64,000 bases of DNA from Bacteroidota bacterium (lineage in GTDB: Bacteria; Bacteroidota; Bacteroidia; Flavobacteriales_D; Sanyastnellaceae): assembly GCA_027621555.1 (NCBI GenBank), contig JAQCBJ010000006.1, forward strand, positions 1-64,000, in the 5' to 3' direction. A program made the translations under genes and the position numbers. Below are positions 41,933 to 49,434 of this stretch, in pieces. Below the pieces are notes generated by a model, which ran no database searches, was not told the origin of the DNA, and saw only the letters and a program-made list of their open reading frames with translations. Positions within the stretch are counted from its first letter, which is position 1. Every line of letters starts with the position of its first letter.

Positions 41933-43416
41933 GTTTCAGCGTGCGCAAGTTCGTCCACGATGCGGGCGCCGAGCAAACAGAGCGGGATGCCCCCGCCCGG
42001 ATGCACGCTCCCGCCACAGAAATACAGCCCCTCCAGGTCCGTGGAACGGTTCCGGTGCCGCAAAAAGGCCGCGGCCGTGGAGTTGCTCGACGCGCCGTAC
42101 AGGGCGCCGCGCCACGAGCCCGTGGCCGACTCGATGGTGGCCGGGTCGAGCACTTGTTCGCAGACGATGTCCGGACGGAAACCGAGCGTGCGTTCGATTT
42201 TGGATAGGACGTGGCCGCGCAACTCGGCGACGGCGTGTTCGTCCCAACGTTCAGGGTTCGCTTCGACGTTCATCAGCACGAACCAGTTCTCGTGCCCCTC
42301 GGGCGCGTCGTCGGGGAGCTCCTTGCTGGTGATGTTGACGTAGACCGTGGGGTCTTCGCCGGGCGTGCCGTGCGACGCAATGCTCCCGAATTCCTCGACG
42401 TAGTCTCGGCTGAACAGGATGTTGTGGAGCCCCAACTCCGGGTGCTCGCCGCGCACGCCCCAGTAAAAGATGACGCCCGAGGTGGAGCGTTCCTGATTCA
42501 GGATGCGCTCGGGTGCTTGGAGGTCGGGCAACAGGGCTCGGTAGGTGGGGTGCAGGTCGGCGTTGCAGACCACAAGGTCGGCACGGTGAACCGTGCCGCG
42601 GCTGTCTTCCACGCCCGTCACGCGTCCGGATTCGTGGAGGATTCGGCGTGCCGGGGTGCCGGTGACGATGGTCGCGCCTGCCGCTCGGGCGAGGGCCTCG
42701 AGGTGCAGGGGGATGGCGCGCATCCCGCCCTCGGGCAGGAACGTCCCGATGCCGTGCTCGAGGTGCGGGATGACGTGCATCATGGCCGGAGCGCGATGGG
42801 GGTCGCTGCCGTTGTACGTCGCGTACCGGTTGAAGAACTGCGCGAGTTTGGGGTGCTGGAGGTGCCGTGCGTTGTGCCGGGCGAGGGTGCCGAGAAGCGG
42901 CAATTGCCACACCCGCGACAGCAGCCGCCACGCGGCTGAGGTCCGGTAGGTCGACCCCTCGTGAAGGCTGCGCTCCAGAAACACGCCCCGCGTGAGCTCA
43001 AAGGCGCGGCGGCTGGTGGCGAGGTGCCGAAGGAGGCGTCTTGAGGGCACGCCCCACCGCGCTTCGACGTCTCGGGCAAAGCGCTCCGTATCGGTCCACG
43101 CCACGAGCGGTTCTTCTTCGTCCTCCCAGAAATAGTGAGTGCTGCGGTCGAGGGTGCGGTAACGGAAGGGTGACGGACGGCCTTGGGTGGAGGCCGGCAC
43201 GAGTGCGTCGAGCTCTTCCATGAGCTCCGGCATGGTGAACAGGGACGGGCCGCGGTCAAACCGGTGGCCGGCGTCGACGTGCTCCCCGAGCTTGCCCCCG
43301 ACCGTGTCGGCGGCTTCGAGGACCGTCACCCGATGCCCGCGCGCGGCCATCCGCACGGCGGTGGCCAGCCCTCCGACGCCGGCGCCCACCACGACCACGT
43401 CGCGGGGTTCGCTCAT
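41929..43416 (-). CDS. crtD: 1-hydroxycarotenoid 3,4-desaturase
   Basis: A 495-residue FAD enzyme of the phytoene desaturase family. The dinucleotide motif GAGVGGLATA is at 11-20, and the C-terminal FCGGSVHPGGGIPLCLLGARI contacts the flavin. It differs clearly from the crtI product in the same operon. Together with the CruF-like gene it indicates the CrtD role, introducing a 3',4' double bond next to the tertiary hydroxyl. The ATG at 43416 overlaps the idi stop. Confidence 0.85.
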   Translation of the reverse strand: MSEPRDVVVVGAGVGGLATAVRMAARGHRVTVLEAADTVGGKLGEHVDAGHRFDRGPSLFTMPELMEELDALVPASTQGRPSPFRYRTLDRSTHYFWEDEEEPLVAWTDTERFARDVEARWGVPSRRLLRHLATSRRAFELTRGVFLERSLHEGSTYRTSAAWRLLSRVWQLPLLGTLARHNARHLQHPKLAQFFNRYATYNGSDPHRAPAMMHVIPHLEHGIGTFLPEGGMRAIPLHLEALARAAGATIVTGTPARRILHESGRVTGVEDSRGTVHRADLVVCNADLHPTYRALLPDLQAPERILNQERSTSGVIFYWGVRGEHPELGLHNILFSRDYVEEFGSIASHGTPGEDPTVYVNITSKELPDDAPEGHENWFVLMNVEANPERWDEHAVAELRGHVLSKIERTLGFRPDIVCEQVLDPATIESATGSWRGALYGASSNSTAAAFLRHRNRSTDLEGLYFCGGSVHPGGGIPLCLLGARIVDELAHAET

Positions 43417-43961
43417 GCGCGCAACAGGGTTGACACGACTTCCGGAAAGCAAATCTTGAACCAGGCCGTGTAGCGGTCGGGGTGGGCCGCGATGTCGGCC
43501 TCGATCTCGCGCACCGGCATGTACCGCGTCTCGCACACCTCTTCGGGATTGGGCTCGGGTGGCACGTCGCTGTACCCGACGAGCACGTGATCGAGCTCAT
43601 GCTCTATCATGCCGTGGTCCAGGTCGGCGCGGTAGACGAACGAGAATTTGGGCTCGAGCTGGCACCGCATGCCCATCTCTTCCACGAGCCGGCGCTGGGC
43701 CGCCTCCACGACCGTCTCTTCAGGACGGGGATGGCTGCAACATGTGTTGGTCCAAAGCCCCCCGCTGTGGTATTTGTCCAGCGCGCGACGGTGCAGCAAG
43801 AGATCCCCTTTGCTGTTGAACACGAAGACGCTGAACGCACGGTGAAGCACCCCTTGGCGGTGCGCCTCCATCTTTTCCATGGTGCCCAAGGGGCGGTCTT
43901 CTGGATCCACGAGAACCACGTTTTCCGTCGTGGGGGTGTCGTATGAAGGTGCAGGCTGCAT
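43413..43961 (-). CDS. idi: Isopentenyl-diphosphate delta-isomerase, type I
   Basis: Interconverts IPP and DMAPP to feed chain elongation. The 182-residue NUDIX-fold enzyme has the catalytic cysteine in TNTCCSHP (Cys74/75) and the catalytic glutamate in EHELDHVLVG (Glu122). Its place inside the carotenoid operon ties precursor balance to pigment synthesis. The start shares a base with the stop of the upstream gene. Confidence 0.95.
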   Translation of the reverse strand: MQPAPSYDTPTTENVVLVDPEDRPLGTMEKMEAHRQGVLHRAFSVFVFNSKGDLLLHRRALDKYHSGGLWTNTCCSHPRPEETVVEAAQRRLVEEMGMRCQLEPKFSFVYRADLDHGMIEHELDHVLVGYSDVPPEPNPEEVCETRYMPVREIEADIAAHPDRYTAWFKICFPEVVSTLLRA

Positions 43962-44473
43962 TAGTGGGACTTAAGGTACGTGAGAAAATCGCGCACGAAA
44001 TCGGTGTGCGTCGGGTCTCCCCTCCAATAGCCAGAGGCCAGCCCGGCTTCGACGAGGCTGCGGTCCGCTTCCACTTCGCTGAAGTAGTTGAGTAGGGCGG
44101 GCGCGTGGGTTTGGACGCCTAGGCGCAAGAAGGCCAGGTCGGGATCGTCCGGTCGGGCGGCAAGCGATGCTTCGAGTTCAGGTTGCCAGTCCAGGAACTG
44201 AGACAGCTTGTCGACGGGGTTCCAAGCGTGGTCTGCGATCATCAGCTGGGCGACGGCGAGGAAGCCTTGGGCCAGAGGGTCGGCTTCGAGGTCTTGGCGG
44301 GTGTCGCGTTCGATTGCCATGCGCTGGGCCATGGCGGAGGCGCCTTCCGCGGTGGTCGCCTCGCGGTACCAACCGCGCCAGCGAAGGAGGTCGTCGCCGG
44401 TGGTTTGGGCTACCAAGGAAGGTGCCAGGCTGAACGCCAAGCTCATCCACGCGAGTGTCAAGCACAGGCGCAT
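43961..44473 (-). CDS. Secreted protein of unknown function within the carotenoid operon
   Basis: A 170-residue protein with a signal peptide (residues 1-23, ending SLVAQ) and a helical mature part (RMAIERDTRQDLEADPLAQG, LSQFLDWQPELEASLAAR) with no cysteine cluster or catalytic signature. It lies nine bases after crtB and overlaps idi by one base, so it is expressed with the pathway. Flavobacteria seem to keep a short hypothetical gene at this position. A periplasmic or lipoprotein-like role beside pigment membranes is only a guess. Confidence 0.7.
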   Translation of the reverse strand: MRLCLTLAWMSLAFSLAPSLVAQTTGDDLLRWRGWYREATTAEGASAMAQRMAIERDTRQDLEADPLAQGFLAVAQLMIADHAWNPVDKLSQFLDWQPELEASLAARPDDPDLAFLRLGVQTHAPALLNYFSEVEADRSLVEAGLASGYWRGDPTHTDFVRDFLTYLKSH

Positions 44474-44482
44474 GCGAAACAG

Positions 44483-45325
44483 TCAGAGGAGGTTGAAGCT
44501 GTGGCGGAGGTAGGACCCCACAAACAGCGTCGCCTTGCGGCGGTTGGGAATGCGCACGCGCTCCTCGAGGATGCGGTTCGAGGGGAGGGCGGCGATTTTT
44601 TGGAACAGCCGTTGGTAGTAGACGTAGGCCACGTAGACCCCGAGTCGGCTTTCCTTGGGAAGCTTGATGATGCCCTCGTAGGCGTGGCGAAAGTCCGTGG
44701 CGATTTCGCGTTCAATGTGCGCCTTGGCTTCTGCGTTGAAGGCGCGCATGTCCACGCCGGGGAAGTACACGCGTCCTTTGTCCTCAAAATCGTCTTTCAA
44801 ATCTCGGAGGAAGTTCACTTTTTGGAAAGCGGCACCCAGGCTTCGGGCATTGGGAAGCAAGCGCTTGTAGGCTTCACGGTCCCCAAACACAAACACGTGC
44901 AAGCACATCAGGCCCACCACCTCAGCCGATCCCACGATGTAGTCGTCGTAGCCCTCACGGTCGTAAGCCGTGCGGTCAAGGTCCCATTCCATGGAGCGCA
45001 AAAAGAGATCCACGTGTTCACGGTCGATGCCGTAGGTCGCGTACGTTTTGGCGAAGGCATGCAAAATGGGGTTGCTGCTCATCCCGTGCTCGAGCGCCCA
45101 GGAGGTGTCTTCTTTGAAGCGCGCAAACATGGCCTCCTGTTGCGGGCCGTGCAGCGTGTCGACGATTTCATCGGCGTAGCGCACAAATCCGTAGATGTTG
45201 TAAATGGCTTCGCGCAAGGAGGGTGCCAAGAACCGGATGCCCAACGAGAAGCTGGTGCTGTAGGCTTTGGTGGTGCGCTTGGCGCATTCTGAGGCGACGT
45301 CGTCGTAGAGTTTCAAGGCGTCCAT
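44483..45325 (-). CDS. crtB: Phytoene synthase
   Basis: Condenses two geranylgeranyl diphosphates to phytoene. The 280-residue trans-isoprenyl synthase keeps both aspartate-rich motifs, DEIVD (52-56) and NFLRDLKDDFEDKGR (171-185). Other squalene/phytoene synthases are alternatives, but the position directly after crtI settles it. Nine bases separate it from both neighbours. Confidence 0.95.
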   Translation of the reverse strand: MDALKLYDDVASECAKRTTKAYSTSFSLGIRFLAPSLREAIYNIYGFVRYADEIVDTLHGPQQEAMFARFKEDTSWALEHGMSSNPILHAFAKTYATYGIDREHVDLFLRSMEWDLDRTAYDREGYDDYIVGSAEVVGLMCLHVFVFGDREAYKRLLPNARSLGAAFQKVNFLRDLKDDFEDKGRVYFPGVDMRAFNAEAKAHIEREIATDFRHAYEGIIKLPKESRLGVYVAYVYYQRLFQKIAALPSNRILEERVRIPNRRKATLFVGSYLRHSFNLL

Positions 45326-45334
45326 GACGGGGGA

Positions 45335-46894
45335 TTAACCTCGGAAGGCGGTTTCATGTTCAACGGAAAGGTCAACTTGCGTCGCCTTTTGAGGGAAGAT
45401 GCCCTGCGTATGCAGGTAGCGGCACGTCTCACGCGCGGCCACCTCACCGGAGATCAGGCTCGGTGGCACGCCCGGTCCAGGCGTCGTGAGCTGTCCTGCG
45501 AAATGAAGGCCGGGGAGCTTGGAGCGCATTTTGGGCTTCCAAAACGCGGTTTGGCGTAGCGTGTTGGCCAAGCCGTAGGCGTTGCCTTTGTAGCTTGAAT
45601 ACTCCGAGATGAATTCGCTGTGGGCGAAGGATCGGCAGTACCTGATGAAGGGGCGCAGGTCGCGACCCACGTGCGCTTCGAGGCGCGTCAGGATTTCTTC
45701 AAAGTAGCGGTCGCGCTCGTCGCCCTTTTCCTCCAAGCCGGGGGCGAGGGGGATGAGGAAGAAGAGGTTTTCGCAGCCCTCGGGCGCGACGCTGTTGTCG
45801 GTGCGCGAAGGTGCGCTGACGTAAAACAGCGGGTCGTCCGGCCACGTGTTCGAGTCGTAGATCGTCTCGGCATGAGGTCCAAACGGCGTGTCGAAGAACA
45901 AGTTGTGGTGCTGAAGTTCCGGCACCCGCGTGTCCAGTCCCACGTAGTAAAGGAGGGAGCTGGGCGACATCGTGCGCTTGTCCCAGTAGGCTTCGTCGTA
46001 CCGGCGCCACTTGGCGGGCAAGAGCTTCTGCTCGATGTGGTGATAGTCGCCCGTGGCCACGACGGCCGCGGCTTCGATTTCCGTGCCGTCCGCCAACGTC
46101 ACTCCGGAGGCGCGGCCCCCGTCGTCGTGGATGGCCACCACTTCCGCAGAGGTCATGAATTCCACCCCGAGCCGCTCGGCCACGCGGACCATGGCTTGGA
46201 CGATTTCGTTCATTCCACCCATGGGGTACCACGTTCCAAGGCAGGTGTCAGCGTAGTTCATGAGGGAGTAGAGGGCGGGAGTGTCCTCGGGTTTGGCGCC
46301 CAAAAACAACACCGGAAACTCCATGATCTGGAGCAGCTTGGGATGCGTAAAGTGCTTGCGGGCAAAGGCACTGAACGACGTGAACAGCGACAGGCGTGTG
46401 GCGTCAACCACGGTTTGCCATTCCGCAAACTCCAGCGCGTTGTGCGCAGGCTTGTTCACGAATTTGTTCATGCCAATCGCGTACTTGACCTCGGCCTCGG
46501 CCATGAAGTCACGCAACCGTTGACCTGCGCCCTTTTCAATGCTCTCAAAAACTTCGGCAAGCGCATCCAGACCCGCGGGGATTTCGAGAGGACCGTCCTC
46601 GAACCACACCGTGTAGGAAGGATCAAGACGAACGAGATTCATTTCCTGATGGACGTCCGCTCCGAAGTCCTCGAAATAGCGTTCAAACACGTCCGGCATC
46701 CAGTACCAACTTGGTCCCATGTCAAAAGTGAAGCCGTCCACCTCAAACTTTCGAGCGCGGCCCCCAAGTGTGTCGTGCCGTTCAAGAACACGCACGCGAT
46801 GTCCGGATTGGGCCAAGTAGCTCGCAGTCGCGAGGCCGGCAAACCCGGCACCCAGCACCAAAACGTCGTGGCAGGAGGGGGAGTTGTTGTTCAT
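45335..46894 (-). CDS. crtI: Phytoene desaturase
   Basis: A 519-residue FAD enzyme that converts phytoene to lycopene. The N-terminal VLVLGAGFAGLATASYLAQS is at 11-30, and LHFAGQLTTPGPGVPPSLISG forms the C-terminal FAD signature. I chose the ATG at 46894 (MNNNSPSC). An ATG 17 codons earlier is possible. It is the first gene of the operon crtI-crtB-orf-idi-crtD-cruF-crtZ-cyclase. No consensus -7 box was found upstream, so regulation may use another promoter type. Confidence 0.95.
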   Translation of the reverse strand: MNNNSPSCHDVLVLGAGFAGLATASYLAQSGHRVRVLERHDTLGGRARKFEVDGFTFDMGPSWYWMPDVFERYFEDFGADVHQEMNLVRLDPSYTVWFEDGPLEIPAGLDALAEVFESIEKGAGQRLRDFMAEAEVKYAIGMNKFVNKPAHNALEFAEWQTVVDATRLSLFTSFSAFARKHFTHPKLLQIMEFPVLFLGAKPEDTPALYSLMNYADTCLGTWYPMGGMNEIVQAMVRVAERLGVEFMTSAEVVAIHDDGGRASGVTLADGTEIEAAAVVATGDYHHIEQKLLPAKWRRYDEAYWDKRTMSPSSLLYYVGLDTRVPELQHHNLFFDTPFGPHAETIYDSNTWPDDPLFYVSAPSRTDNSVAPEGCENLFFLIPLAPGLEEKGDERDRYFEEILTRLEAHVGRDLRPFIRYCRSFAHSEFISEYSSYKGNAYGLANTLRQTAFWKPKMRSKLPGLHFAGQLTTPGPGVPPSLISGEVAARETCRYLHTQGIFPQKATQVDLSVEHETAFRG

Positions 46895-47048
46895 GGAAAA
46901 GGTTTCTCGTGCTTGAACAACCACGGATGAAGGGGCGATGTTCATTGATCGCTCGAGGAAGGTAAGGGGTAATGAAGCGGCAAAATTCTGGAATGAGTTG
47001 AATTATTTTGAGAACGAGTGAATTTCAGCAAGGGAGAGGTTGCCTAAG

Positions 47049-47056
47049 TACCTTTG
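47049..47056 (+). promoter_or_regulatory. bshB1 -7 box, four bases from ATG
   Basis: TACCTTTG is a perfect TAnnTTTG match that ends four bases before the ATG at 47061. Confidence 0.6.
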
Positions 47057-47060
47057 GGTC

Positions 47061-47792
47061 ATGGCAAATGCGATGACATCAATGGACGTGCTTGCGTTTG
47101 GGGCGCACCCCGACGACGTGGAATTGTCGGCCGGAGGAACCCTGGCCAAACTCGCGGCCCAGGGCAAGCGTTGCGCCATCGTCGACCTGACCCGGGGCGA
47201 GCTCGGAACGCGGGGCTCGGCCGAGATTCGGGACCGAGAAGCCGCAGCTTCCGCCGCCATCCTCGGCCTGGTTCACCGCGAAAACCTCGGCCTCGCTGAC
47301 GGGTTCTTCGACGTCAACGAGGCCAGCCTGCGCCTGGCGATCTCGGCCATTCGGCGCCTTCGCCCCTCGGTGGTCCTGGCCAACGCCCTCGAAGACCGCC
47401 ATCCCGACCACGGCCGCGGCGCCGAACTCGTCGCCCGTGCCGCTTTCCTCTCCGGCCTCCCCAAAGTCGTGACCGGCCCCGCCGACGCCCCCGAAGCCGC
47501 GTGGCGTCCCCGTGCCGTCTACCATTACATCCAGGACTACGACCGCAAGCCGGACGTCGTCGTGGACATCACGGGGCACCTCGACACCAAGTTCGAGGCC
47601 ATCCTGGCGTTCGGCTCGCAGTTCCACGATCCCAACTCGGACGAGCCCGCGACGCCCATCAGCAGCCCGGAGTTCCTGGATCACGTCCGGGGGAGGGCGA
47701 CGTCGTTTGGGCGTCCTGTCGGGTTCCTGCACGGCGAGGGCTTCGAAGTCCGGCGCCCCGTCGGCACCGACTCGCTCCTGAACCTCCTTTGA
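47061..47792 (+). CDS. bshB1: Bacillithiol biosynthesis deacetylase BshB1
   Basis: Removes the acetyl group from GlcNAc-malate in bacillithiol synthesis, using zinc. The 243-residue LmbE/PIG-L fold protein has AHPDDVE at 15-21, the ligand segment RHPDHGRGAELV near 112 and the family ending GFLHGEGFEVRRPVG. The ATG at 47061 follows a perfect promoter box. bshA and bshC are not in the window. Confidence 0.93.
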   Translation: MANAMTSMDVLAFGAHPDDVELSAGGTLAKLAAQGKRCAIVDLTRGELGTRGSAEIRDREAAASAAILGLVHRENLGLADGFFDVNEASLRLAISAIRRLRPSVVLANALEDRHPDHGRGAELVARAAFLSGLPKVVTGPADAPEAAWRPRAVYHYIQDYDRKPDVVVDITGHLDTKFEAILAFGSQFHDPNSDEPATPISSPEFLDHVRGRATSFGRPVGFLHGEGFEVRRPVGTDSLLNLL

Positions 47793-47837
47793 TCTTCTGA
47801 TTTTCGCGGCCCCCGCGCTCGTCCCCCGCGCTCGAGC

Positions 47838-49052
47838 TCAGTGCCCCAGCACCTCTCGGTAGACCGCCTCGTACGCGGCCCCGACGGCCACCACGCTGAA
47901 CTGCGAATCGGCGTAAGCCCGAAGCGCGTCGGCGTCCCAGGTCGTGCCGTTCACGGCCTCCAGCGCCGCGATCCACTCCGCGTCACCGGCCCCGGCCGGC
48001 AACAGGAAGCCGCGCTCGCTCAGGCCAGGGGAGAGGTGCTCCCGAATGCCCCCCACGTCCGTGCTCATGACGGGAATCCCGCAGGCCCACGCCTCGGGAA
48101 TCACACACGGGAAGTTCTCGCGCCGGCTATTTAACACCAGCACGTCGTGGGTTTGCATGTGCTTCACCACGTCGTCGGCGCCGAGCGGTCCCGTGAACGC
48201 GATCCGTTCCGACAGCCCGCGCTCCGCGACCCACGACCGGTAGCCGTCCACGTGGGCCTTCTCGCCCCCGACAAACGTTGCCCGAAGCGCGTCGCGTTCC
48301 GTCATCGCCGCCGCGAGGGCGGAGAGGAGGCCGGTGATGTTTTTTTGGTCTTCGTCGAGGGAGCTCACGTGCAGCACGCGCTCGATCCCGCGCCCCTCCA
48401 TCCGCCGCCGCGTCGCCCCCACGGGCACCCCGGCCAACAACTCCGGCTCGGCCGGCTTGAACCGAGCCGTGTCCACCACGTTGGGCACCACGCGCACCGC
48501 CGCTTTCGCCTTGGGCACCGCTCGCTTCACCGCCTCGCCCAAGTCCGCACTCACCGGACACAGCACGTCCACGCCCTTCACGACGTCCTTGACCACACGC
48601 CGACGCCACCATGGCAACGCCCCCAAATCGTGGTACGCCGTCCAATGCTCCGTCAAAACCACAGGCACGCCCCACTTCTTGGCCCACGCCACCGCCGCCG
48701 CCCCAGCCGGGTACGCCACGTGCAGGTGCACCACGTCCGGCTTCCAGTCCATCCGTACCGCCTCGCTGGCCACCAACCGCGCCACGCCAAGCAGCTGCGG
48801 CTTCGTCGCCTCGTGGTACAACCGCCGCACGGTCCACGACCGCCCGTCCATTTCGTGCACCTCTTCGCCGTTGACGCCTTTCAATTTGGCCACGCTCGCG
48901 GCGCCACCTCCCACCGGAATCGGCGCCCAAACCTCCACGTCACACACCCTTGCCACGGCCTCCACGTGCCGCTCCACGAAGTTGCCCAAGCTCCGGTGCA
49001 CCTCGGAAGGGTACCAGCTCGCCACGTGCAAAATCTTCAGCCGTTCCGCCAT
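47838..49052 (-). CDS. Glycosyltransferase family 4 protein
   Basis: A 404-residue GT-B retaining glycosyltransferase. The N-terminal ILHVASWYPSEVHRSLGNFVERH is typical of GT4 enzymes of surface polysaccharide synthesis. The donor-binding EX7E region is NSRRENFPCVIPEAWACG, preceded by GLSERIAFTGPL. The sugar and acceptor are unknown. Despite lying next to bshB1 it lacks the BshA beginning. A CACCTTTG box ends four bases before its ATG. Confidence 0.85.
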   Translation of the reverse strand: MAERLKILHVASWYPSEVHRSLGNFVERHVEAVARVCDVEVWAPIPVGGGAASVAKLKGVNGEEVHEMDGRSWTVRRLYHEATKPQLLGVARLVASEAVRMDWKPDVVHLHVAYPAGAAAVAWAKKWGVPVVLTEHWTAYHDLGALPWWRRRVVKDVVKGVDVLCPVSADLGEAVKRAVPKAKAAVRVVPNVVDTARFKPAEPELLAGVPVGATRRRMEGRGIERVLHVSSLDEDQKNITGLLSALAAAMTERDALRATFVGGEKAHVDGYRSWVAERGLSERIAFTGPLGADDVVKHMQTHDVLVLNSRRENFPCVIPEAWACGIPVMSTDVGGIREHLSPGLSERGFLLPAGAGDAEWIAALEAVNGTTWDADALRAYADSQFSVVAVGAAYEAVYREVLGH

Positions 49053-49056
49053 GCGT

Positions 49057-49064
49057 CAAAGGTG
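49057..49064 (-). promoter_or_regulatory. Probable -7 box of the glycosyltransferase gene
   Basis: Minus-strand CACCTTTG is one base off TAnnTTTG and ends exactly four bases before the ATG. Confidence 0.45.
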
Positions 49065-49089
49065 GCGAAGAAGTCGCAATCGAGAGGTG

Positions 49090-49118
49090 TTGACATTGAG
49101 ACATCTTGAATATCTTTG
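49090..49118 (+). promoter_or_regulatory. tRNA-His promoter
   Basis: TTG (49090-49092), an 18-base spacer and the perfect box TATCTTTG (49111-49118). The tRNA begins about 42 bases downstream. Confidence 0.65.
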
Positions 49119-49159
49119 CGCTCCCTTCAGGACCACACGCGGTCCAAACGAAGGCACAT

Positions 49160-49234
49160 GGTGGCTATAGCTCAGCTGGTTAGAGCATCGGTTTGTGGTG
49201 CCGAGGGTCGTGGGTTCAAATCCCATTAGCCACC
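49160..49234 (+). tRNA. tRNA-His (GTG)
   Basis: A cloverleaf with a seven-base acceptor stem GTGGCTA/TAGCCAC, D-arm AGCTCAGCTGGTTAGAGC, anticodon loop TTGTGGT (anticodon GTG) and T-loop GGTTCAAATC. The extra G at 49160 (G-1) pairs with C73 at 49234, the histidine-tRNA hallmark. CCA is not encoded. An intrinsic terminator follows within ten bases. Confidence 0.97.
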
Positions 49235-49242
49235 CACCCAAC

Positions 49243-49275
49243 AAGCCCCGCACGCAAGTGCGGGGCTTTCTTTTT
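49243..49275 (+). terminator. Intrinsic terminator after tRNA-His
   Basis: An eleven-base stem AAGCCCCGCAC with a GCAA loop, followed by a T-rich tract. It ends the tRNA transcript. Confidence 0.88.
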
Positions 49276-49321
49276 GGGAAAAAGCCGACGCCAAGCCAAA
49301 GGTTTGAGCGAAAGGCGTTTG

Positions 49322-49359
49322 CCAAAAAGAAAGCGCCCTCTCCGCAACGCGGAGAGGGC
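49322..49359 (-). terminator. Intrinsic terminator of the FISUMP-protein gene
   Basis: A perfect eleven-base stem GCCCTCTCCGC with a three-base loop. On the minus strand it is followed by CTTTCTTTTT. It lies about 75 bases beyond the stop codon of the gene at 49435. Confidence 0.85.
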
Positions 49360-49434
49360 AAGCTTGTTGTGGTGGGACTGCCGCCCCGTCATTCTTGCGC
49401 CTCGGCCTCGCCGCCGGCGCAAACATCCCCTCGA

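Noticed and set aside
46895-47048. A carotenoid-operon promoter of the TAnnTTTG type
   Set aside because: No minus-strand box with fewer than two mismatches was found in this gap. The promoter may be of another sigma-factor class.
47838-49052. The glycosyltransferase beside bshB1 as BshA of bacillithiol synthesis
   Set aside because: It lacks the BshA N-terminal glycine-rich beginning and instead matches general polysaccharide GT4 enzymes. The genes are also convergent, not co-transcribed.
49160-49234. A genomic island with attachment sites at tRNA-His
   Set aside because: I found no repeat of the tRNA 3' end, no integrase and no transposase in the following 5 kb.
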